The notes under the pieces: model-generated
Databases searched by the model: none
The model's input: the letters and a program-made list of their open reading frames with translations, nothing else
What the model was told of the DNA's origin: nothing
Shown: positions 50,026-58,223 of the stretch, one piece after another
How positions within the stretch are numbered: position 1 is the first letter of the stretch
How the letters are laid out: each line of letters opens with the position of its first letter
Program-made: the position numbers and the translations under genes
Assembly: GCA_937884485.1 (NCBI GenBank)
Contig: CALGCG010000127.1
Span: 23,366 to 87,365 of the forward strand
Origin: an uncultured Bacteroidales bacterium
GTDB lineage: Bacteria; Bacteroidota; Bacteroidia; Bacteroidales; P3
Direction: 5' to 3'
Length of the DNA stretch: 64,000 bases

Positions 50026-51534
50026 GTGAAGAAGATAGTCCTCCTGGTGATGCTCCTTGTGGGTGCCATGGGCACCGGTACGGCGCAGAAGCTTATCGAA
50101 TACTCGTCGGGCATCGGTTCGCGCGACCCCCGCAATGGCGACGTTTGGGTGCTCTACCGCCACGTCACAGCTCGCCATGAGGGGATGACCCTCACCTCGG
50201 ACTCCGCCCATTTCAACACTCGTGAGAACAGCTTCACTGCCTTCGGATCTGTTGTCATCAAGCTGTCGGACACCACATTCATCTATGGCGACCGCCTTTT
50301 TTACGATGGCAATACCCGCGTGGTGGACATCTGGGACGACACGGTAGTGCTTGTGGACGGCGGCACGCAGCTGCTTGCCAATCATATCACCTATGAGCGC
50401 AATGCTGCCACGGCTTACTATACCGAATGGGGCCATGCCCTCAGCGGCGTCCGCACATTGGACAGCCGCCAGGGTGAGTACAACTCGGATTTGAAAGAGT
50501 TCTTCATTTACAACGATGTAGTGCTGTCGGACACGGGAATGGCTTTGTTGACGGATACCCTGATCTACAACACCACCACCGAGGTGGCTCATTTCGAGAG
50601 TCCAACGCACATTTACACCGACTCCTCTGTCATCTACAGCGAGCTCGGCGACTATAACACCAAAACCCGTTTTGCCATTTCGTATAAAGCCTCGCATGTC
50701 GATAATCAAGGGCGCACCATCGACAGCGACACCCTTTTTTATGACGACGAAGAGCGCTACGGCAAAGCCCGCGGAAATGTGAAGATCTTCGACTCGGTGA
50801 ACAACATTACCTGTTCCGGCCGCTACGGCGAGACCAACCAGGTCCGCAACTTCTCTTTCGTCACTGGCCGTGCCCTTGTCCTCTTCATTGATCGGGGCGA
50901 TTCTCTTTTCCTGCATGCCGACACGGTCTATGTTACCACCGACAGTGCCAATCGACTGCAGACGGTTCGCGCCAATTATAAGGTCAAAGTCTTCCGTCGC
51001 GATGCGCAGGCAATGTGCGATTCTGCCTTCTATAGAGCTCCCGATTCGCTGCTGTCGCTTTTCAAAGACCCGGTGTTGTGGTATGAGCACTACCAATGCA
51101 GTGCCGATACCATAGAATTGCTGCATGACACCAGCGGTGTGCACCGTGCATGGCTGCGTTCGTCATGCTTCGGCGTACAGCAGGTGGACAAGGAAAAATT
51201 CAATCAGCTGAAAGGCAAGCAGGGAATAGTCTATTTTGAAAAGGGGGAACCGAAATATGCCGATGTCCTCGGCAATGCGCAAATGGTCTTCTACATCACT
51301 GAGGGCGACAGCAATACGAGTACATCGCTCCTGGGTGTCAATGTCGGTATAGGGACTGACATGCGTATTTATTTCGATTCCACGCGCGCCCCTTCGCGTG
51401 TTGTCACCTACGATAAGCCCGACCTCCAAACCTACCCCGTTTCGGCCGTTCCGGAAGAATGGCGCCGACTGAAAGACTTTCGTTGGCTCACCCACCGTCG
51501 TCCCCGCAAACCGGAAGATGTCTTCGTATGGTGA
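50026..51534 (+). CDS. OstA/LptA-like outer membrane biogenesis protein
   Basis: 502 residues, start GTG 50026 (MKKIVLLVMLLVGAMGTGTAQ, signal peptide). Series of OstA-like beta-jellyroll strands: NSFTAFGSVVIKLSDTTFIYGDRLFYDGNTRVVDIWDDTVVLVDGGTQLLANHITY, ARGNVKIFDSVNNITCSGRYGET and so on, each with the G-x-V-x-[IV] pattern of LPS-transport periplasmic proteins (LptA/LptD N-terminal). Probably carries or scaffolds LPS in the periplasm; an alternative is a general OstA-family protein of unknown cargo. 24 bp after a REP-like palindrome and 75 bp before grpE. Confidence 0.85.
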   Translation: MKKIVLLVMLLVGAMGTGTAQKLIEYSSGIGSRDPRNGDVWVLYRHVTARHEGMTLTSDSAHFNTRENSFTAFGSVVIKLSDTTFIYGDRLFYDGNTRVVDIWDDTVVLVDGGTQLLANHITYERNAATAYYTEWGHALSGVRTLDSRQGEYNSDLKEFFIYNDVVLSDTGMALLTDTLIYNTTTEVAHFESPTHIYTDSSVIYSELGDYNTKTRFAISYKASHVDNQGRTIDSDTLFYDDEERYGKARGNVKIFDSVNNITCSGRYGETNQVRNFSFVTGRALVLFIDRGDSLFLHADTVYVTTDSANRLQTVRANYKVKVFRRDAQAMCDSAFYRAPDSLLSLFKDPVLWYEHYQCSADTIELLHDTSGVHRAWLRSSCFGVQQVDKEKFNQLKGKQGIVYFEKGEPKYADVLGNAQMVFYITEGDSNTSTSLLGVNVGIGTDMRIYFDSTRAPSRVVTYDKPDLQTYPVSAVPEEWRRLKDFRWLTHRRPRKPEDVFVW

Positions 51535-51609
51535 CAAAATGTCAGTCTGACTGCCAATGGCAGTCTTTTTGATATATATATGTCAGTTAAAAAATAATCA
51601 GCAATAACT

Positions 51610-52152
51610 ATGAGTAACAAAGATAAACATACTGAAAAAGAAGAGCAAGTAAATAAAGAAGAACTTGACAATCAGGAGACTCCGCAGGAAGAAACCTCGC
51701 AGCCCGAGGCTGAAGCCACAGAGGCTGACAAGGTTCAGGAAATGGGCGAAAAACTGGCAGAACTAAATGACAAATATCTTCGTCTCTATTCCGAGTATGA
51801 GAACTATCGCAAGCGTACCAATGTCGAGAAGGCCGACCTCCTTCTCAATGGTAGCCGGGAGATGATGAAAGCCATCCTGCCCGTGATTGACGATTTTGAG
51901 CGCGCGTTGGCAGCCACTGCCGATGAAGGTGTTCAACTTATATACAACAAAATGCTCAAGATTCTCGAGCAAAAAGGCCTCAAGGCAATGGAGGTCAAAG
52001 GCGAGAAATTCGATGAGAATCTTCATGAGGCCATTACCCGCATCCCTGCCGCTGACGAAAGCCAGAAGGGTACGGTGGTGGATGTGGTTGAGAAGGGCTA
52101 CTATCTGAATGACAAAGTACTGCGCTACGCGAAAGTCGTAGTGGCTTTCTGA
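51610..52152 (+). CDS. grpE: Nucleotide exchange factor GrpE
   Basis: 180 residues. Acidic disordered N-terminus (KEEQVNKEELDNQETPQEETSQPEAEATEADKVQE), coiled coil LNDKYLRLYSEYENYRKRTNVEKADLLLNG, then the DnaK-binding beta domain (KGLKAMEVKGEKFDENLHEAITRIPAADESQKGTVVDVVEKGYYLNDKVLRYAKVVVAF). GrpE and the next gene dnaJ form the DnaK co-chaperone pair; no dnaK or hrcA in the window. Confidence 0.97.
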   Translation: MSNKDKHTEKEEQVNKEELDNQETPQEETSQPEAEATEADKVQEMGEKLAELNDKYLRLYSEYENYRKRTNVEKADLLLNGSREMMKAILPVIDDFERALAATADEGVQLIYNKMLKILEQKGLKAMEVKGEKFDENLHEAITRIPAADESQKGTVVDVVEKGYYLNDKVLRYAKVVVAF

Positions 52153-52175
52153 TAAGAGTTTAGGAGAAACGAGTT

Positions 52176-53330
52176 ATGGCAAAAAGAGATTACTATGAAG
52201 TGTTGGGTGTTGACAAAAATGCAACCCCCGATGAGATGAAAAAGGCCTACCGCAAGTTGGCCCTGAAGTACCATCCTGACCGCAATCCCGGCGACAAGGA
52301 GGCCGAAGAGAAATTCAAGGAGGCTGCCGAAGCCTACGATGTCCTCAGCAATCCGGAAAAGAAAGCCCGTTATGACCAGTTTGGCATGGCAGGCATGGAT
52401 GGCGCCTATGGGCAGGGAGGCATGGACATGAATGACATCTTCTCGCAGTTTGGCAGTATCTTTGGTGACCTCTTTGGAGGTGGTGGATTCCGTACCGGAT
52501 TCTCCGGATTCAGTGGCGGTGGCCGTGGTGCGCGCCGTGTGTTGAGAGGTACTAATCTCCGCATCAAGGTAAAGCTTACACTTGAAGAAATAGACCGTGG
52601 GTGTGAGAAGAAAATCAAAGTCAGCAAGTATGTCCCTTGTAAGAGCTGTAATGGCTCCGGCTCCAAGGACGGGAAGACTGAGACCTGCCCCCATTGCCAC
52701 GGCACAGGCGTGGTCACCGAGACCAAACGCACCATCCTTGGCATGATGCAGACCCAGAGCGCCTGCCCCCATTGTGGAGGCGAAGGCAGTGTGGTCAAGG
52801 ATAAATGCCCCGACTGTCATGGCGACGGTATAGTCAAGAGCGACGAAATCATCACCATCAATATCCCCGCCGGTGTGCAGGACGGCATGCAACTGGCCAT
52901 GCAAGGCCAGGGCAATGCGGCCCCGCGTGGCGGTATCGCGGGCGACCTTATCGTCCTTGTTGAGGAACTGGAGCACGACACCTTCGAGCGTCAGGATGCC
53001 AATCTCTATTACAATGCTTTCATTACTTTTGCCGATGCCGCCATGGGCGCTTCGGTCGAGATACCCACCCTCAACGGCAAGGTGAAAATCAAGATAGACC
53101 CAGGCACACCATCTGGACGTGTTGTCCGCCTGCGTGGCAAAGGGTTGCCTGTCGTCAACGGCTACGGCCGCGGCGACCTTCTCGTATGCCTCAACGTCTG
53201 GGTACCAAAAGAACTCACGCGTGAAGAAAAGAAAATGCTTGAAGAGATGCAGAAGCACCAGAACTTCCAGCCCAATCCCACCAAGCAGGAGCGTGGTTTC
53301 TTCGACAAGATGAAAGAAATGTTCAACTGA
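52176..53330 (+). CDS. dnaJ: Chaperone protein DnaJ
   Basis: 384 residues, class I J-protein: J domain with YYEVLGVDKNATPDEMKKAYRKLALKYHPDRNPGDKEAEEKFKEAAEAYDVL (HPD intact), Gly/Phe-rich linker (FGGGGFRTGFSGFSGGGRG), four zinc CxxCxGxG repeats (CKSCNGSG, CPHCHGTG, CPHCGGEG, CPDCHGDG) and the C-terminal client-binding domain. Overlaps the next gene by one base. A possible SD AGGAG is upstream (52162-52166). Confidence 0.98.
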   Translation: MAKRDYYEVLGVDKNATPDEMKKAYRKLALKYHPDRNPGDKEAEEKFKEAAEAYDVLSNPEKKARYDQFGMAGMDGAYGQGGMDMNDIFSQFGSIFGDLFGGGGFRTGFSGFSGGGRGARRVLRGTNLRIKVKLTLEEIDRGCEKKIKVSKYVPCKSCNGSGSKDGKTETCPHCHGTGVVTETKRTILGMMQTQSACPHCGGEGSVVKDKCPDCHGDGIVKSDEIITINIPAGVQDGMQLAMQGQGNAAPRGGIAGDLIVLVEELEHDTFERQDANLYYNAFITFADAAMGASVEIPTLNGKVKIKIDPGTPSGRVVRLRGKGLPVVNGYGRGDLLVCLNVWVPKELTREEKKMLEEMQKHQNFQPNPTKQERGFFDKMKEMFN

Positions 53331-54625
53331 TGACAGAAGCATTCCTACATTACATCTGGCAACACCAAATGGTGGCGCGCGACTTGTCCACCACCGACGG
53401 GCGCCCTCTCTCTGTTCGCCGTGCGGGCGACCTCAACCGTGATGCAGGACCCGACTTCTTCAATGCCCAAATCACCCTCGACGGTGTCGATTGGGCGGGC
53501 AATATCGAGGTGCATCTCCGCTCCTCCGATTGGAATGCCCATCGCCACTCGCAGGACCCTGCCTACAACAATGTCATTCTTCATGTTGTCTATGAGCACG
53601 ACGTTGAGATACACCTCCAGAATGGCTTGGTTCCACCTACCCTCGAGCTGCGCCGTTTTGTCCATCCCGCCCTTGTGGCCAATTACGATTACCTGATGGA
53701 GCCCGCCACTGACGACTCCATTCCCTGTGCCCGGCGCCTTCCCCAGGTGCCGGCTTTTATTGTTAATTCCTACCTCGAACGCCTAGTGGTTGAACGCATC
53801 GAGACCAAGTCGCAGGTGGTTCGCCGTTTGCTCGACGAGAGCCGCGGCAGCTGGGAGCAGACCTGCTATTGGCTCCTGGCCCACTACTTTGGCGGCAAGG
53901 TCAACGCCCTTCCGTTCGAACTCCTGGCCAAGGCCACCGACCAGCGCTTGCTGGCCCGCTGGAAGGACAATCCCCGCCGCGTCGAGGCGCTCCTTATGGG
54001 GCAGGCGGGACTGCTGGAAGGCTATTTCGAGGACGACTATCCGCGCCTCTTGCAGGCCGACTATGAAGCCTTGCAGGCCGGCGCCTCGCTAAAACCCATC
54101 TCGGGATTCCTGTGGCGCTTCTTCCGTCTGCGCCCGTCGGCCTTCCCCACCATCCGCATCAGCCAGTTTGCCCATCTGGTCTCGCTCTCCTCCAATCTCT
54201 TTTCCACCCTGCTCGAAACCCACGATGCCGACCGCCTGGAGAAACTCTTCGACTGCCAGGCTGCCGACTATTGGAACAACCACTATCGTTTCGACCAGGC
54301 AACGGCGCGCTCCTCCGTCAAGCGCCTGGGGCGCATGCAGGCCCATCTGCTCATCATCAATGCCTGGGTGCCGCTGCTCTTTGTCTATGGCGAGGTGCGG
54401 GGGCAGCAGCAGTACAAAGAACAGGCCGTCGCCATTCTCGAACAGCTTCCTCCCGAGGACAACGCCATCCTGCGTTGTTTCCGCGCCGTGGGCCTCACTG
54501 CCGCCAACGCCGCCCAGAGCCAAGCCCTTATACAGCTCCGCAACAATTATTGCACCAGCCGCCAATGCCTCAACTGCCGCATTGGCCACTCCGTCATCAA
54601 ACAACTAAACCCTCAAGAGTCATGA
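53330..54625 (+). CDS. DUF2851 family protein
   Basis: 431 residues. N-terminus MTEAFLHYIWQHQMVARDLSTTDGRPLSVRRAGDLNRDAGPDFFNAQITLDGVDWAGNIEVHLRSSDWNAHRHSQDPAYNNVILHVVYEHD is the recognisable DUF2851 signature found widely in Bacteroidota; C-terminal CTSRQCLNCRIGHSVIK with a cysteine cluster. Cytoplasmic, function unknown. Start codon shares its A with the dnaJ stop and its end overlaps the start of the next gene by 4 bp, so translation is coupled across three genes. Confidence 0.93.
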   Translation: MTEAFLHYIWQHQMVARDLSTTDGRPLSVRRAGDLNRDAGPDFFNAQITLDGVDWAGNIEVHLRSSDWNAHRHSQDPAYNNVILHVVYEHDVEIHLQNGLVPPTLELRRFVHPALVANYDYLMEPATDDSIPCARRLPQVPAFIVNSYLERLVVERIETKSQVVRRLLDESRGSWEQTCYWLLAHYFGGKVNALPFELLAKATDQRLLARWKDNPRRVEALLMGQAGLLEGYFEDDYPRLLQADYEALQAGASLKPISGFLWRFFRLRPSAFPTIRISQFAHLVSLSSNLFSTLLETHDADRLEKLFDCQAADYWNNHYRFDQATARSSVKRLGRMQAHLLIINAWVPLLFVYGEVRGQQQYKEQAVAILEQLPPEDNAILRCFRAVGLTAANAAQSQALIQLRNNYCTSRQCLNCRIGHSVIKQLNPQES

Positions 54626-57093
54626 AAGCTTCCGAAATTTCCAGTGTTATCCGTCCTGTCGAGGCGTTTCTGCGCCGTCCCGACGACCCCATACTGCATC
54701 TCCTTACCGACAGCCGCACGCTCGTCTCCTCCCACGGCACCGTTTTCTTTGCCATCCCCACCAAGCGCAACAGCGGCTGCCGCTACATCGACGGCCTCTA
54801 TCAGGCTGGTGTGCGCCAGTTCGTGGTGCCGGCCGACTGCGACATGGATTTGCCCGAGGCCAACATTTGGCGTGTTGACAATGTCCTCGACGCCCTCCAG
54901 CGCATCGCCGCCCACCACCGCTCGCAGTTCGCCTATCCTGTCGTGGGCATCACCGGCAGCAACGGCAAGACCATCGTGAAGGACTGGATAGTCCAGCTCC
55001 TCTCGCCCGACCGCCGCATTGTTTCCAGCCCCAAGAGCTACAACTCGCAGATCGGTGTGCCGCTCTCGGTGTGGCAGATGGAGGCGGGCCACGAGATGGC
55101 CGTCTTCGAGGCCGGCATCTCCGAAACCGGCGAGATGACGCGCCTGCAGAAAATCATCCAGCCCACCATAGGCATCTTCACCAACGTGGGCCAGGCGCAC
55201 GACGAGAACTTCCTCACCCGCCAGCAGAAGGTGGCCGAGAAGCTGCAGCTCTTCACCCATTGCGAGGTGCTCATCTACTCCACCGACCACAAGGATATCC
55301 ACTCTGTGCTCTCCGACATCGAGAGCTTCCGCCATATCAACCGCTTCACCTGGGGCTCCACGGCCGACAACGCGGTGCAGCTCCTTTCCGCCACCATAGG
55401 TGAACGTTCCAACACGCTCTCCATAGCCTTCAACGGCAGCGTTTTCTCTGTCGTCATCCCCTTTGTCGACCGTGCTTCGCAGGAGAATGTCATGCACTGC
55501 ATCACCCTCATGCTCTACCTCGGCTACAGTCCCGCCGACATCGCCGCGCGCTGCGCCAAGCTCACTCCCGTCGAGATGCGCCTCGAGATGAACGAGGGCA
55601 TCAACAACTGTCTTCTCATCAACGACAGCTACTCCCTCGACCTCAACTCCCTCTCCATCGCCCTCGACTTTCTCCAGCACGAGCATCAGCACTACAACAA
55701 GACGCTCATCATCAGCGACTTCATGCAGACCGGAGTGCCCGACAGCGAGCTCTACACCCAGGTGGCGCAGCTCATAGCCCAGCGTGGCATCACGCGCCTC
55801 ATCGGCGTCGGCCCGGCCCTCTGCCACAATCGCGAGTGTTTCGCCGGCATCGAGACGCTCTTCTTCCCCTCCACCGAGGAGTTCCTCCACGACTGCGACT
55901 TCAACCGCTTCCAGAACGAGGCCATCCTCCTCAAGGGCGCCCGCCTGTTCGAGTTCGAGAAGGTGGCCAAGCTCCTGCAGCGCAAGTCGCACGAAACCAT
56001 CATGGAGGTCAACCTCGACGCCATGATCCACAACCTCAACTTCTACCGCTCGCGCATCAATCCCGGCACCAAGCTCATGGCTATGGTCAAGGCTTCGTCC
56101 TATGGCGCCGGCAAGGTCGAGGTGGCCAGCGCCCTGCAGTACAACCATGTCGACTACCTCACGGTGGCCTATGCCGACGAGGGCGTCGAGCTGCGCCGCA
56201 ACGGCATCCACCTCCCCATCATGGTGATGAACCCCGAGGAGGCCTCGTTCGACGACATCGTCAAGTACCGTCTCGAACCCGATATCTACTCGTTCCGCAT
56301 CCTCGAGCTTTTCTCGCAGCGCGTGCGTCTCTACGGCGAGCGCATGTCCATCCACATCGAGTTCGACACGGGCATGCACCGCCTGGGATTCTCCGGCGAC
56401 GACGTCGACGCCCTTGCCGAACGGCTCAACTCACTGAAAGACACCCTTCAGGTGCGCAGCATCTTCTCCCACCTGGCCTGCAGCGAGGACCCCGCGATGG
56501 ACGATTTCACCCGCGGGCAGATCAGCCGTTTCCGCACATGGAGCGACCGCCTCGACGCCGCCATCGACCACACCGAGCCCATCCTGCACCACATCCTCAA
56601 CTCTTCGGGCATCACGCGCTTCCCCGAGGCGCAGATGGACATGGTGCGCCTCGGCATCGGCCTCTACGGCGTGGCTCCCGAGGCCGCCGTGCAGGCGCAG
56701 CTGCGCCAGGTGTCGCGTCTGGTGACGCGCATCTCGCAGATCAAGGCCATCCCCGAGGGCGACTCCGTGGGCTACAACCGCCGCTGGATAGCCCAGCGCC
56801 CCTCGCGCATCGCCATCGTGCCCATCGGCTACGCCGACGGCCTCAGCCGTCACCTCGGCTACGGCCACGGGCGCGTGGACATCCTCGGCCGCGAGGCGCC
56901 CATCATCGGCAGCATCTGCATGGACATGTGCTTCGTCGACATCACCGACGTTCCCTGTGCCGAGGGCGACCCCGTCGTGCTCTTCGGCGAGGGCGACCTG
57001 CTGCAGCGCAACGCCGAGGCCGCCGGCACCATCCCCTACGAGATGCTCACCGCTGTCTCGCCCCGCGTCAAGCGCGTCTACTTCCAGGAGTGA
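54622..57093 (+). CDS. MurF-Alr fusion: UDP-MurNAc-tripeptide:D-Ala-D-Ala ligase fused to alanine racemase
   Basis: 823 residues. N-terminal half is a Mur ligase (P loop GITGSNGKTIVKDW, residues 109-122; SYNSQIGVPLSVWQM; ISETGEMTRL); C-terminal half from about residue 461 is alanine racemase (MEVNLDAMIHNLNFYRSR), with the PLP lysine K490 in VKASSYGAGKVE and the tyrosine segment GYADGL. The fusion is typical of Bacteroidota. It supplies D-Ala and may act in precursor metabolism; the separate murF at the right end is thought to be the main ligase. Overlaps DUF2851 by 4 bp. Confidence 0.95.
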   Translation: MKASEISSVIRPVEAFLRRPDDPILHLLTDSRTLVSSHGTVFFAIPTKRNSGCRYIDGLYQAGVRQFVVPADCDMDLPEANIWRVDNVLDALQRIAAHHRSQFAYPVVGITGSNGKTIVKDWIVQLLSPDRRIVSSPKSYNSQIGVPLSVWQMEAGHEMAVFEAGISETGEMTRLQKIIQPTIGIFTNVGQAHDENFLTRQQKVAEKLQLFTHCEVLIYSTDHKDIHSVLSDIESFRHINRFTWGSTADNAVQLLSATIGERSNTLSIAFNGSVFSVVIPFVDRASQENVMHCITLMLYLGYSPADIAARCAKLTPVEMRLEMNEGINNCLLINDSYSLDLNSLSIALDFLQHEHQHYNKTLIISDFMQTGVPDSELYTQVAQLIAQRGITRLIGVGPALCHNRECFAGIETLFFPSTEEFLHDCDFNRFQNEAILLKGARLFEFEKVAKLLQRKSHETIMEVNLDAMIHNLNFYRSRINPGTKLMAMVKASSYGAGKVEVASALQYNHVDYLTVAYADEGVELRRNGIHLPIMVMNPEEASFDDIVKYRLEPDIYSFRILELFSQRVRLYGERMSIHIEFDTGMHRLGFSGDDVDALAERLNSLKDTLQVRSIFSHLACSEDPAMDDFTRGQISRFRTWSDRLDAAIDHTEPILHHILNSSGITRFPEAQMDMVRLGIGLYGVAPEAAVQAQLRQVSRLVTRISQIKAIPEGDSVGYNRRWIAQRPSRIAIVPIGYADGLSRHLGYGHGRVDILGREAPIIGSICMDMCFVDITDVPCAEGDPVVLFGEGDLLQRNAEAAGTIPYEMLTAVSPRVKRVYFQE

Positions 57094-57738
57094 CACCCCC
57101 TCCTCGCCAAGGGCCACGCTGCCCAGATAGAGGCTCGGCGACGCCTCCCCGTCGTGGTCCTGCACCATGGCGTAGAGGTGCACTTCCTGCGGCAGCCACC
57201 ACTGCGGCAGGTCGATGCTTGCGCGCTTCTTGTAGCGGTAGGAGGGCAGCCCCAGCTCGGCCTCCTGGTTGTCGGCGCCCACGGCCACGAGGTACACCTT
57301 GTCGCCCCCGCGGCCGAAGGTGTGCTCCGGCGTGGGGAGGAAATCCAGCGCCACCCCGCGCCCCTCGGCCTGCAGGCCGACAGCCGCTACCGGCGCCACC
57401 GCCCCGTCGCTCAGCAGCATTTGGGCATAGTCCCCCTGCAGCCGCCCGCCGCTCATGCCGAACAGGTGCTTGTTGACCCTCACGAAGAGGTTCCCCTCGG
57501 TCATGTGCATCTCCTTCGACCGCTGGCGCAGGCCGACGCGCACCACCTCCGTCATGCGCGAGGCCATCCGCACCGCCTCGGCGAACCATCCGCGCTGCTC
57601 CAGCTGCGCCGCCGAACGGCGGTCGTTGATCTTGCGCGGGTACGACCGCATGCACCACTTGCCGCGCCACTGGTAGCCAATCACTGTGCCGACCTTGCCG
57701 GCGAATCCTCCGTTGATGCCTTCCGTCTGTTTTGCCAT
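56431..57738 (-). CDS. DUF6266 family protein whose frame runs on into alr antisense
   Basis: The recognisable protein is about 215 residues: MAKQTEGINGGFAGKVGTVIGYQWRGKWCMRSYPRKIND ... QEVHLYAMVQDHDGEASPSLYLGSVALGEEG, a layout I associate with DUF6266 of Bacteroidota. Homologs usually end near this LGSxxL point; here no stop occurs and the frame continues to 56431, antisense to the 3' third of murF-alr. Domain part lies at about 57095-57738. Either the stop has been lost by an indel in the G-rich run near 57103-57110 (the other two frames stop at once) or the overlap is real. I favour a lost or mis-sequenced stop. Confidence 0.55.
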   Translation of the reverse strand: MAKQTEGINGGFAGKVGTVIGYQWRGKWCMRSYPRKINDRRSAAQLEQRGWFAEAVRMASRMTEVVRVGLRQRSKEMHMTEGNLFVRVNKHLFGMSGGRLQGDYAQMLLSDGAVAPVAAVGLQAEGRGVALDFLPTPEHTFGRGGDKVYLVAVGADNQEAELGLPSYRYKKRASIDLPQWWLPQEVHLYAMVQDHDGEASPSLYLGSVALGEEGVSLLEVDALDAGRDSGEHLVGDGAGGLGVALQQVALAEEHDGVALGTGNVGDVDEAHVHADAADDGRLAAEDVHAPVAVAEVTAEAVGVADGHDGDARGALGYPAAVVAHGVALGDGLDLRDARHQTRHLAQLRLHGGLGSHAVEADAEAHHVHLRLGEARDARRVEDVVQDGLGVVDGGVEAVAPCAETADLPAGEIVHRGVLAAGQVGEDAAHLKGVFQ

Positions 57739-57894
57739 AAATAATGATGTTTTAAAGGGTGAATGAATAATGGTTTTGTTCCGTGCAGCGTCGCCGTGAC
57801 AAAACAGGCGCCGCTGTTTATTATATAAAATAAGCCCTTTTCAGCGGAAGCACTTTTTTTAACTCTTTTTTAACTTTTATGTATCGTTTTGCAG

Positions 57895-57998
57895 CAAATC
57901 TTTTCCGCTCTTCGTTCTCCCGTCTTACCCTCTTCTTCCCTGGGGAAGGAGGGAAAATGGCGGAAAAGAAGAGGGGAACAGGTTGGGAAGAAGATGGT
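57895..57998. repeat. Family B repeat, degenerate copy 4, in the spacer before lon
   Basis: The same pyrimidine-rich 11-bp steps (CTCTTCGTTCT, CCCGTCTTACC, CTCTTCTTCCC) followed by GGGAAGGAGGGAAAATGGCGG and ending GGGAAGAAGATGG at 57984-57996. Arms are not perfect. 57739-57894 and 57999-58135 hold nothing else I can support. Confidence 0.65.
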
Positions 57999-58134
57999 GT
58001 GGCAGGGGTGCTGGTTGTCAGCGTTTTGCGTCGGTGCGGTTTCCTTGCTGGTGGGGTGCGGCGTGCGACGTGCCGCGTTGGCATGCTTTTTGTGGTAATA
58101 ATATATTTAGTGGGCAGGTTTTTTGTGGGGTGAT

Positions 58135-58160
58135 GAAACATTTTTGGATGTTATACGTTT
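58135..58160 (+). promoter_or_regulatory. Weak promoter-like element before lon (TGAAACA ... CGTTT)
   Basis: AAACA (58136-58140), 15 bp, CGTTT (58156-58160), 63 nt before lon. Resembles the weak element before gldJ. Low support. Confidence 0.3.
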
Positions 58161-58223
58161 ATTCTTTTATGCTCCGGCAGTGTGCCGGGTGCCGATTTTA
58201 AATAAAGAGACTGAAACTGAACT

